Assembly: GCF_017639205.1 (NCBI RefSeq)
Contig: NZ_CP071139.1
Span: 682,001 to 746,000, forward strand
Direction of reading: 5' to 3'
DNA length: 64,000 nt
Source of the DNA: Streptomyces nojiriensis
GTDB taxonomy: Bacteria; Actinomycetota; Actinomycetes; Streptomycetales; Streptomycetaceae
A program made the translations under genes and the position numbers. Below are positions 39,559 to 47,352 of the stretch, in pieces (position 1 is the stretch's first letter; every line of letters starts with the position of its first letter). The notes under the pieces are model-generated. The model made no database searches and was not told the DNA's origin. It saw only the letters and a program-made list of their open reading frames with translations.

Positions 39559-42402
39559 TTACGATCGCGGCGATCCGCCGCGCGGTCCGGAGCGGGAGCC
39601 GCCGAGGGAGGAGCGGCCGCGCGCACCCGTGCTCCACTCCGGACCCGGCCCCCGCTGCGGCTCCGGCTCCGCCAGCCCGTCCAGCGCCACCCGTGCCGCG
39701 ACCTCGCCTTCCTCGTAGGCGTCGGCCCGGGCCTCCCGGATGGCCTCGTGGAGCTGTCGTACGGCCTCGCCGGTCCGTCCGACGGCGGCCAGTGCCTCGC
39801 CGTGGAGGGTGCGCAGGACCACCCGGCGCGGGGCCGCCAGCAAAGGCGCGGCGAGAGCCAGCCCGCGGGCCGCGTGTTCGGCGGCTTCGGCCGCGGCGCC
39901 GACCGACAGCAGGTGCTGGGCGAGGTGTTGGTGCGCCAGGGTGGCGGTCTCGGTCAGGCCCTCCCGCTCGGCCAGGGCGAGGGCGTCGGCCAACAGGCCC
40001 CCGGGCCGCTCGCGGTCTCCGTACCGCATGAGCGCGACGGCCAGGTTGATGCGGGCGACCGCCTCCCCGGCGAAGTCCCCCGCCCGGACGGCGAGATCGG
40101 GGGCCCGCTCCAACCGCGTCAGGGCCTCCTCGGGCCTGCCTTCCTCGGACAGCACCCAGCCGAGCAGCGCCGACGCCCGGGACTGGGCCGCCGGATCACC
40201 GTCGAGTTCCGCGGACGCCAGGCCCTGTTCGAGCAGCGGCACCCAGCCGTCGCGCACCTGCCACACGATCAGCGGCCACTGAAGCAGGACGAGCCGCCAG
40301 GCCCGGTCGTGCAGGCCCGCCGCGACGGCGGCCTCGACCGTTGCCCGCAGGGTGCCGCGTTCGGCGGAGTACCAGGCGAGCGCGGCCGTCCGGTCGGCGA
40401 ACCGGCGGATCTCGGCCGTGCGCCCGGCGCCGGGCGGGAGGGCGCAGCACGGCTCGCCGCCGGGCTCCGCGGCCGCGCACGCCCCGAGCAGGGTCTGCAC
40501 CCAGTGGTCGAGGAGCCGGAGCAGCCCGGCGGGTTCGTGGTCGGGTGCCAGGCTGCGGGCGAAGAGGCGCACCAGGTCGTGCAGCACGTAGGACTGCGGG
40601 CCCGTCTCGACGACCAGCTGCGCCGCGGCCAGCTGGTCCAGCGCCAGGGCGGCCCGGGGTGGCGGGCAGTCGGCGAGCGCGGCCGCGGTGCAGGTGTCGA
40701 GCGTGGCACCGGTGTGCGGGCCGAGGTGGTGGAACAGCCATCGCGCCGGTTCGGGCAGATGCCGCAGGCTGAGGCCGAGCGCCGCGGCGACCCCGGTGTC
40801 CTCCGCCTTGAGCAGGTCCAGCCGGTGCTGCTCGTCGGCGAGTTCACCGGCGAAGGAGGCCAGCCCCCGGTGCGGCCGGGTGGCGAGCCGGGCGGCGGCG
40901 ACGCGCAGCGCGAGCGGCAGTCCGTCGCACAGGCCGGCCAGTCGCGCGGCGGCTTCCGGTTCGGCCGCCACCGCTTCCGGGCCCAGTACCGCGGCCAGCA
41001 GCGCCGTCGAGTCGGCGGCGGGTAGCGTGCCGACCGTCACCGGACGGGCGGCGTCCGTGGCCACCAGGCCGTCGAGCCGGTCGCGGCTGGTGACGAGGGT
41101 GACGCACTCGTCCCCGCCGGGCAGCAACGGGCGGATCTGCTCGGAGTCGACGGCGTTGTCCAGTACGACCAGCAGTCGGCGCCCGGCGGTCAGTTCGCGG
41201 TAGCGGGCCCCGAGAGCGGCGGGCGAACCCGGCATCCGCTCGACCGGGACGCCGAGCGCGAGCAGGAACTCGCGGAGCACGGCGCGGGTGTCGCGGGCCG
41301 GGGTGGGGCTGAAGCCGCAGAGGTCGGCGAAGAGCGTGCCGTCGGGGAAGTCGGCGCGGCGCCGGTGCGACCAGTGCACGGCGAGCGCGGTCTTGCCGAC
41401 GCCGGCGCTGCCCGTGAGGGTGACGATGGGACCCGGCGCCGCGGTCGTGATGCGGTCGAGGGTGTCGAGTTCGTCCTGCCGTGCGATGAAACCCCGTGGC
41501 CGGCGGGGCAGCAGCTGCGGTGTGACGGCGGGCCCCGCGGCGGCCTCGTGCGACCTGGCGGCGGGCGGCCGGGCCGTACCGTGGTCGGCGTCCGCGTGAG
41601 CGTGGGCGTGGGTGTGGGCGTCGGCGTCGGCGTGGGCCTCGGGGTGGGCCCGGGCGTGGGCGTCCGTACGCAGGAGGGTGTTGTACGCGCCGGTGAGTAC
41701 CGGTGCGGGGTCTACGCCGATCTCGTCGGCGAGCAGCTTGCGCGTGCGGTGGAACCAGTCGAGCGCGTCCGCCTGCCGGCCGGCCCGGGCCAGGGCCAGC
41801 ATCAGTTGGGCCACGAGCGGCTCGCGCAGGGGGTGCGCGGCGGCCTCGGCGCGCAGCACGGACGCGGCGGCTCCGTGATCGCCCAACTGTCCGTAGGCGC
41901 TCGCCAGCGCCTCCACCGCCGTCAGACGCAGCTCCTCCAACGCGTGCGCCCGGGCCTCCAGCGGTGCGCTGTGCACGGTCCCGTCGAACGCCGGCCCCTG
42001 CCACAGTCCCAGCGCCTCGCGGAGGACCGCCACGGTCTCCCCCGGGTCCGCGCTCCGCCGGACGAGCCGGAGCGACTCCTCGAAACGGTGGGCGTCCACG
42101 AGCGTCTCGGGCAGGCGCAGCCGGTACGCCGCCCCCTGGGTGAGGAGTTCCACGCCGTGTGCGGCGGCGTCGTGCTGCGCGAAGACCGCCCGGAGCCGGG
42201 AGACGTGCCCCTGCAGCACGGTGCGCGCGTGCCGCGGCGGCTCCTCGTCCCACAGCGCCTCAGTGAGTCGCTCGACACCGACGGGCGTGTTCGGGTGGGC
42301 CAGCAGCATGGCCAGCAGGCTCCGGCGTTTGGCAGGACCGAGCGGGAGCGGACCTCCGTTCGCCGTCGTTACGGAGACCGGCCCCAACACGCGGAACTGC
42401 AC
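39559..42402 (-). CDS. AfsR-type SARP regulator with NB-ARC ATPase and TPR domains
   Basis: The 947-residue protein has a SARP winged-helix (1-90: VQFRVLGPVSV, AKRRSLLAMLLAHPNTPVG), a bacterial activator domain (95-245) and a His/Ala/Asp-rich linker (HTHAHAHADADH). A P-loop STAND ATPase (GSAGVGKTALA near 330, LVVLDNA) and TPR-like helices follow. Large SARPs activate antibiotic clusters in response to phosphorylation or ligand. Its neighbours are the PobA-like and O-methyltransferase genes, its probable targets. I chose GTG 42402 because AAGGGTGGGG precedes it; GTG 42411 is possible. The C-terminal about 40 residues are low-complexity. Confidence 0.92.
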   Translation of the reverse strand: MQFRVLGPVSVTTANGGPLPLGPAKRRSLLAMLLAHPNTPVGVERLTEALWDEEPPRHARTVLQGHVSRLRAVFAQHDAAAHGVELLTQGAAYRLRLPETLVDAHRFEESLRLVRRSADPGETVAVLREALGLWQGPAFDGTVHSAPLEARAHALEELRLTAVEALASAYGQLGDHGAAASVLRAEAAAHPLREPLVAQLMLALARAGRQADALDWFHRTRKLLADEIGVDPAPVLTGAYNTLLRTDAHARAHPEAHADADAHTHAHAHADADHGTARPPAARSHEAAAGPAVTPQLLPRRPRGFIARQDELDTLDRITTAAPGPIVTLTGSAGVGKTALAVHWSHRRRADFPDGTLFADLCGFSPTPARDTRAVLREFLLALGVPVERMPGSPAALGARYRELTAGRRLLVVLDNAVDSEQIRPLLPGGDECVTLVTSRDRLDGLVATDAARPVTVGTLPAADSTALLAAVLGPEAVAAEPEAAARLAGLCDGLPLALRVAAARLATRPHRGLASFAGELADEQHRLDLLKAEDTGVAAALGLSLRHLPEPARWLFHHLGPHTGATLDTCTAAALADCPPPRAALALDQLAAAQLVVETGPQSYVLHDLVRLFARSLAPDHEPAGLLRLLDHWVQTLLGACAAAEPGGEPCCALPPGAGRTAEIRRFADRTAALAWYSAERGTLRATVEAAVAAGLHDRAWRLVLLQWPLIVWQVRDGWVPLLEQGLASAELDGDPAAQSRASALLGWVLSEEGRPEEALTRLERAPDLAVRAGDFAGEAVARINLAVALMRYGDRERPGGLLADALALAEREGLTETATLAHQHLAQHLLSVGAAAEAAEHAARGLALAAPLLAAPRRVVLRTLHGEALAAVGRTGEAVRQLHEAIREARADAYEEGEVAARVALDGLAEPEPQRGPGPEWSTGARGRSSLGGSRSGPRGGSPRS

Positions 42403-42665
42403 AGACCCCACCCTTGTCGATCCGCACTGCTTCGTACCGTTCCGTTCGCGTAGTGATGGCCCCTGCCCGAGGATAAGTCGGATTGTTCCGGCGGCATGAG
42501 TACGACCTCGGCCAAAGACGGAAAGTCCGTTCCACTCTCGAACGCGCAGGTGGTCGATACGGCGCAGGCGGAGCTTTAGCAGGCCGTTAGGGCATCGTTT
42601 GCGGCCGGTGGAAGTGTTCGGTGCGTCAAGTCGTTCCGTCGTCGTCCCGATTGGGGAGCACCCAC

Positions 42666-43091
42666 ATGACCTTGGCCATCCTCCGCCGCTCCGCCCTCGC
42701 GGTCACCACCCTCGCGCTCTCCGGAGCCGCGCTCGCCGGTGTCGCCGCCGCCCCGGCGCAGGCGGCGGCGCCCGCCGCCGCGGCCGGCTTCTGCCACGTG
42801 TCCGGGCTCGGTGGTGACTACATCTGTGAGTACGGCGAGGCCTGGATGACGTACCCGGCCGGAAACCGTCAGGTGTTCATCGTCGGCACCGACTTCGCGG
42901 TGTGGACCCGCTGGCAGTACGCCGGGGGCTCGTGGAGCGACTGGACCTCCATGGGCGGGACCGTGCGCAGCGGGGTCCGGATCGAAGGCAACAACACCTG
43001 GAACCCGACCATCTCGATCGTCGGCATGGACGGTGAGCGCTGGTCCCGGCACCGCCTGAACAGCGGCAGCTGGACCCCCTGGCAGAACTGA
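42666..43091 (+). CDS. Small secreted Trp-rich lectin-like repeat protein
   Basis: The 141-residue precursor has a Sec signal (SALAVTTLALSGAALAGVAA, site AQAAA). The mature part has two short repeats of the sugar-binding PLL/beta-propeller type: VFIVGTDFAVWTRWQYAGGS followed by WSDWTSMGG, and ISIVGMDGERWSRHRLNSGS followed by WTPWQN. With only two blades it would need to oligomerise to make a propeller. A ribosome site GGGGAG is 7 bases upstream. It is convergent with the second SSI gene. Confidence 0.75.
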   Translation: MTLAILRRSALAVTTLALSGAALAGVAAAPAQAAAPAAAAGFCHVSGLGGDYICEYGEAWMTYPAGNRQVFIVGTDFAVWTRWQYAGGSWSDWTSMGGTVRSGVRIEGNNTWNPTISIVGMDGERWSRHRLNSGSWTPWQN

Positions 43092-43202
43092 CCGCACACC
43101 CCCGGCGGGCCGCCACCCGCCCATCCCAGGGAGAGAGCGGTACGCCCGTGACGGGGGTGTCCCTGGCCCGGCGGTCCCCACCCCCACCCCCCCCATGCCC
43201 GA

Positions 43203-43245
43203 CCTCCGGTCCGGCCGCCACCCGAGGTGGCCGCCGGACCGGAGG
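43203..43245. terminator. Bidirectional hairpin between lectin-like and SSI genes
   Basis: Arms 43203-43222 and 43226-43245 pair over 20 bases with a single mismatch around CGA, ending 16 bases beyond the SSI stop. Confidence 0.85.
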
Positions 43246-43260
43246 CGGGAGGCGGGAGCG

Positions 43261-43686
43261 TCAGAATGCGTACAGGGCGTTGCCGTTCAGGGTCGCGGAC
43301 ATCACGCACGCGTTGCGGAAGGTGTGCTTCCATGCGACGCGGCCGCCACCCCATACGCCGTCCGCGGTGATGGTGACGGGGTCTTGGCGCCTCGGGCAGG
43401 TCCTGCCCCGATCCGGAGCGGCGAGCAGGCGGTCGAACTCGCCCTCGGTCGCGTTGAGGGCGTCGCACGCGGCCCGGGGGTCGGGGTGCGTGCCCTCGGC
43501 GGCGTAGCCACAGCTGAGAACGGCCGCCCGCAGGACCGTCCCCGTGGCGACGTCGCTCCCCTGGACGACGGTGAGGACCATCGCGGAGGGTTCGTGCACG
43601 CTCGCGGGGCTCGCCTCCGCCAGGCCCGCGGTGCCGGCGAGGCAGAGGAGAGTGGCGGCGGAGACGGCGGCTAAGCGGTGGCGCAT
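43261..43686 (-). CDS. Streptomyces subtilisin inhibitor-type protease inhibitor, Arg P1
   Basis: The 141-residue precursor is the same length as the SSI at 19103-19528 and clearly paralogous (RHRLAAVSAATLLCLAG signal, GTHPDPRAACDALN, ITADGVWGGGRVAWKHTF, ATLNGNALYAF). The reactive loop reads CPRRQDP, placing Arg99 at P1 and Arg100 at P1', instead of Met-His. This predicts inhibition of trypsin-like or dibasic-cleaving proteases rather than subtilisin. All four cysteines are kept. ATG 43686 is chosen, with GAAAGTGGG upstream. It may regulate an endogenous protease or act against competitors. Confidence 0.95.
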   Translation of the reverse strand: MRHRLAAVSAATLLCLAGTAGLAEASPASVHEPSAMVLTVVQGSDVATGTVLRAAVLSCGYAAEGTHPDPRAACDALNATEGEFDRLLAAPDRGRTCPRRQDPVTITADGVWGGGRVAWKHTFRNACVMSATLNGNALYAF

Positions 43687-44046
43687 GACAAGGCCCACTT
43701 TCGAATCGAAGGCTGTTTGGCGCGCTGGAACTCTCATGTAGCGCTCAACTCGGGCAGAGCCTGCCAGGCCTGAAGGCCCGCCGCACACGGGCGGTCGATT
43801 TACGGACAGCCTGTTCGAATGGCGGTGATCCGAGGGGTGTTCGCGCAGCTCCTGCCGGATGCACGCACCGCGTGGACGCGCGGTGCGTCGACCGGCGTGA
43901 CGCGACCTCACACACCTGCCGCCCAGGTGGCGGCCGCGCACGGTTCACCGAACGGACCGTCAGGGTGACCGGATCGGTGCGGTGACGAGCCCGCACGCCG
44001 GCTCGCAGGACCCCCGGTCCGGCCATCGGCCCATCGGGCCATCCGG
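43687..44046. promoter_or_regulatory. Promoter region of the second SSI gene
   Basis: This 360-base gap has no supported gene. On the minus strand CTGTCCGTAAATCG (43796-43809) is identical to the element upstream of the first SSI gene and lies 110 bases before the start codon. TTCGA-T-TCGAA, a perfect palindrome, lies just before the ribosome site. Confidence 0.5.
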
Positions 44047-45576
44047 TCAACCGGACTTCAGGCGGCGGCCGATCTCCTCGGTCATGCGGCGTTGGAGTTC
44101 GGCGAGCTGCTCGTTCGTGTAACCCGACAGGTCGCCCGGGTCCCCCGGGTTCTTCGCGCCCTCTTGCTGCTGTTTCTGCTGCTCCCGGCGTTTGAGCTCC
44201 TGCTCCTCGGTCGATCCGGGCACCGCGTACGCGCACCGGATGAGCCCGCCGTCGGCCGCCTTCAGGCAGGTCGCCTCACGGCCGCCCACCTGGCCCTTCC
44301 CCTCCACCCGGTAGCGGACGTTCTGCTCGCTGCCGACGGTGGCCGTCCACGTTCCGCCCCCGGTCGGTACGACCTCGAACACCTGGTCGTCGTTGTAGCA
44401 GCAGACGTCCCGGTACTCCGCCTTGATCAGCGCGACGAGCGCCTTCGGGGACGACCACGCCGGATCGAGGCGGTGGACGGTCATCGGCGCGAGCCCGCCG
44501 CCCCGGTGGCGGGTGGGCACCGTCGACACGGCCACGACCGAGCTGGCCTCCCCCTGCGGGGTCAGCGGGGTGACGTACGCGCTGCGCCCGGCCTCCGTGG
44601 CGTACCGCATGGTGAACTCGGACTCGTTGCCCTCGTTGGCGCCGTCCTCGGAGGCGTCCCATCCGCTGCGCTCGAACCACCAGTCGCCGAAGCCGCCCAC
44701 CGCGGCCGTTCCTTCCCGCTGGCGGGCCGCCAGGCTGATCGGGTAGGACGGACCGGGCACGGCGGAGGTGTCGGTGGTGACGGTGAGCTTCCCGGTCCGG
44801 CCGTTGTAGAGCGCGACGCCGGCGGGGCGCTCGGTCACCACGAGGATCCCGCTCTGCCGCTTGAGCGGGACGACCACGACCGGTGTGCCGTCCGAGCAGG
44901 TCACGTACGCGTCGTCGGCCTCGAACCGGACCCAGCGCTTCTCGGCCGAGATCTTCCGGCCGAGATTGTGGGTGAACCAGCCGCCGATCCTCGCGTCCGC
45001 CTCGGACACGTCGAAGGGGCAGCGCTCCTGGCTGCGGCTCTCGCCGCCGAGGGGGACGTCCTGCACCAGGCCGACCTCGTACCCGGCCAGCCAGCCGCGC
45101 CGCTCGACCAGGGTGGCGAACCGGTCCGAGTCGGGCAGGTAGGTGATGTCGGAGATCTCGCCGGTGACATCGCCCAGGTGCGGGGCGGCCTGCGCCTTGC
45201 CGGCCACGTACGGCACCCGGGCCGCCAGAGCGGGTACGGGCTCGGTCACGACCCGCGCGGTGGCCATGTACGCGCGGTCCTGCAGGTACGAGCCGTACAC
45301 CAGCCAGCCGACGGCGAGGCCCAGCCCGACGACGGCGCCCAGGCACCCGAGGGCGACGGCCGCGTTCCCGTCGCCCGCGCCGCGCCCCGCACGCCGGCGC
45401 AGCCGGCCCACCACCAGTACGCCCACCGCGACGGCCGCCGCGGCCAGCAGGGGCAGGGCGAACCAGGCGAAGAGCTTGCGCAACTCCCAGACCACGATGG
45501 TGGTGTAGTACGAGGCGTACCAGAGCACGAACCCCACCGGCAGAACCACGATCCCCACACGCAGTGCACGACCCAT
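44047..45576 (-). CDS. Membrane-anchored hypothetical protein, 509 residues
   Basis: There are three N-terminal membrane helices (VGIVVLPVGFVLWYASYYTT, LFAWFALPLLAAAAVAVGVL, VALGCLGAVVGLGLAVGWLV). A large, beta-rich extracytoplasmic region (about 110-440) has several cysteines (CPF, TCSDG, VCCYNDD, TCLKAADGG, RCAYAV). The Lys/Gln/Glu-rich coiled-coil tail ends in EEIGRRLKSG. No catalytic motif is visible and I recognise no family. ATG 45576 has a GGGGGGCGC ribosome site; the frame extends further upstream without need. It is divergent from the gene at 45745. Confidence 0.7.
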   Translation of the reverse strand: MGRALRVGIVVLPVGFVLWYASYYTTIVVWELRKLFAWFALPLLAAAAVAVGVLVVGRLRRRAGRGAGDGNAAVALGCLGAVVGLGLAVGWLVYGSYLQDRAYMATARVVTEPVPALAARVPYVAGKAQAAPHLGDVTGEISDITYLPDSDRFATLVERRGWLAGYEVGLVQDVPLGGESRSQERCPFDVSEADARIGGWFTHNLGRKISAEKRWVRFEADDAYVTCSDGTPVVVVPLKRQSGILVVTERPAGVALYNGRTGKLTVTTDTSAVPGPSYPISLAARQREGTAAVGGFGDWWFERSGWDASEDGANEGNESEFTMRYATEAGRSAYVTPLTPQGEASSVVAVSTVPTRHRGGGLAPMTVHRLDPAWSSPKALVALIKAEYRDVCCYNDDQVFEVVPTGGGTWTATVGSEQNVRYRVEGKGQVGGREATCLKAADGGLIRCAYAVPGSTEEQELKRREQQKQQQEGAKNPGDPGDLSGYTNEQLAELQRRMTEEIGRRLKSG

Positions 45577-45744
45577 CAGCGCCCCCCGACCCTCGGCCCC
45601 ACCCCAGTGCGTCCGATTCTCCACCCCGGACCGGACCGTGTCACCGGCTCGCGCGGACGCACGGGATTCCCCTGACCGCCCCCACCCCGGGGGGCTACTG
45701 TACGAGTACACCGAGTTGCACACGGTCACCCGAGGAGGAATCCT

Positions 45745-46281
45745 GTGCCATCGCCCTGTGACTCCAAGCACGCTGCCGTCGGCGATGTGGGTGCGGCACT
45801 CATGATGATCGACTCACGGCTCAAGGCCGTCTACTCCGGCAAGGCCGGGACCGACCCCGAACAGCAGCAGCTGATCGACCAGTTCACCGCGTCACTGGGG
45901 CCCGAGGAGGCCGAAGACCTGGTCGACGGCGCGTGCACGCTCATCTACATGTTCGTGCAGTGGCTGCGCATGGCCCACGAGGACCAGGACAGCGACGTCA
46001 TCGAGTACGTGGTGCCCAGCTTCGTGGCCTCGCTGCGCATGATGCCCAAGAGCGTCCGCCCCGAGGTCATCCCCACCATGGTCGGCCTGGTCGTCGCGGC
46101 CGCGACCGGCCTGAGTCCCAACCTCTGGCGCAAGCAGTACGGAGACTGGACCGGGGACGAGATGAACTCCCTCGAAGCCACGGCCTTGTTGCTCGCGGAG
46201 CACATCAACCGGCTCACCGGAGACCAGGACTTCGCCACCCGCATGGTCACCGAGGCCCTGTCCCGCTCGAACCAGGACTGA
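45745..46281 (+). CDS. Conserved hypothetical protein, 178 residues
   Basis: The helical, acidic cytoplasmic protein includes GAALMMIDSRLKAVYSG, GACTLIYMFVQWLRMAHEDQ, EVIPTMVGLVVAAATGLSPN and LEATALLLAEHINRLTGDQD. A strong GAGGAGGAA ribosome site precedes the GTG start. There are no domain signatures I know. It ends in a clear hairpin. Confidence 0.75.
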   Translation: MPSPCDSKHAAVGDVGAALMMIDSRLKAVYSGKAGTDPEQQQLIDQFTASLGPEEAEDLVDGACTLIYMFVQWLRMAHEDQDSDVIEYVVPSFVASLRMMPKSVRPEVIPTMVGLVVAAATGLSPNLWRKQYGDWTGDEMNSLEATALLLAEHINRLTGDQDFATRMVTEALSRSNQD

Positions 46282-46285
46282 CCCA

Positions 46286-46316
46286 AGGGCGCCTTCACGC
46301 GCGTGCCCGGCGCCCT
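46286..46316 (+). terminator. Hairpin after the 178-residue gene
   Basis: AGGGCGCC and GGCGCCCT are perfect 8-base arms with a 15-base GC-rich loop, starting 5 bases after the stop codon. Confidence 0.6.
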
Positions 46317-46351
46317 CCCGTGTCTCCCACAGGGGAGTCCGTGGTCACTGG

Positions 46352-47335
46352 TCATGACGGGCGGCCAGGCGACCCGGCCACGGCACTCCGGCCGGTACGG
46401 GACCGGCGGACGGGACGGCCGTCGGGGCCTTCGGTGAGCCAGGAGCCGTCGCCCAGGGGCATCCCGTCGTACGGGTGGGTGGCGTCGAGGGCGATCTCGC
46501 CGGCGGAGGTGCCCGTGCGCACGTCGACGAGGTGGTGGCGGAACCATTCCTCCTCGTCCGGGCGTTCACCGCCCAGGGTGACGACGGCCGTGTCCGGGGT
46601 CAGGTAGCCGCCGCTCCATTCGATGAAGGTGTCCTCCGGGTCGTACCCGAAGGCTTCGACGGACAGCGTGAACTGCACCTCCCCGCCGGGGTGGTGGTGG
46701 AAGGCGACGTCGCCCTGCCCGTGGTCGACGGTCATGAACTGCTGCCCGCCCGGCGCCAGGTCGATGAGGCAGCGGTCCGGCCAGGGGTACGTCACGAACC
46801 GCGGTGCGCCGTCGGCGCCGGTCACCCCCCTGAGGATGACCGACCCGTCCTGGCCCTCACCGACGTCGAGGTACACGCTGCCGTCCACCGGGTGCACGCA
46901 GTGGCGGGCGCCGTGCCCGGCGGTCTCCAGCTCCCGGTCGGCGAGGACCTCACCGGTGTCGGCGCCGTACACGACCCATCGGTCCGCACGCGCGCGTTGC
47001 GCCATCACGTCCGGCCGGTAGACCCACACGGTGCGGCCGTCCAGCGACAGCGAAACGCCGGGCCGGTGGCCGTGGCGCACGTCGGAGTGCGGCTCGAAGG
47101 ACGACGCCCACACCAGGTCACCGGCGCGCGTGAGGCAGACGACCCCGTTCTGCGTCACGTACACGACCCGCTCCAGATCGGGCCGGACCACGGACTCCAC
47201 CACCTCGTCGCCGGCGCGCGGCCGGAACACCGCGGCGGGCTCCAGCGTCCCGAAGGCGCCGGGGCCCACCACGTAGGCATGGACCTCACCGTCGCGGTGG
47301 CGCGTGATGACCTTCGGAGGCTGTGCAGGAATCAT
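46352..47335 (-). CDS. Beta-propeller-like hypothetical protein
   Basis: The 327-residue protein is made almost entirely of short beta strands in repeated blocks (VVRPDLERVVYVTQNGVVCL, GVSLSLDGRTVWVYRPDV, VHPVDGSVYLDVGEGQDGSV, GGYLTPDTAVVTLGG), as in quinoprotein or WD-like propellers. It has no signal peptide. The start lies 17 bases after the FHA-monooxygenase stop on the same strand, so it is probably the second gene of that operon and may be a partner or substrate-handling protein. Function unknown. Confidence 0.7.
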   Translation of the reverse strand: MIPAQPPKVITRHRDGEVHAYVVGPGAFGTLEPAAVFRPRAGDEVVESVVRPDLERVVYVTQNGVVCLTRAGDLVWASSFEPHSDVRHGHRPGVSLSLDGRTVWVYRPDVMAQRARADRWVVYGADTGEVLADRELETAGHGARHCVHPVDGSVYLDVGEGQDGSVILRGVTGADGAPRFVTYPWPDRCLIDLAPGGQQFMTVDHGQGDVAFHHHPGGEVQFTLSVEAFGYDPEDTFIEWSGGYLTPDTAVVTLGGERPDEEEWFRHHLVDVRTGTSAGEIALDATHPYDGMPLGDGSWLTEGPDGRPVRRSRTGRSAVAGSPGRPS

Positions 47336-47352
47336 CCGCCGAGGCTATCCCG

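Noticed and set aside
42496..42579. 27-codon frame MSTTSAKDGKSVPLSNAQVV... upstream of the lectin-like gene, considered as a small peptide or RiPP precursor
   Set aside because: Weak ribosome site, only moderate third-position GC, and no modifying enzymes nearby.
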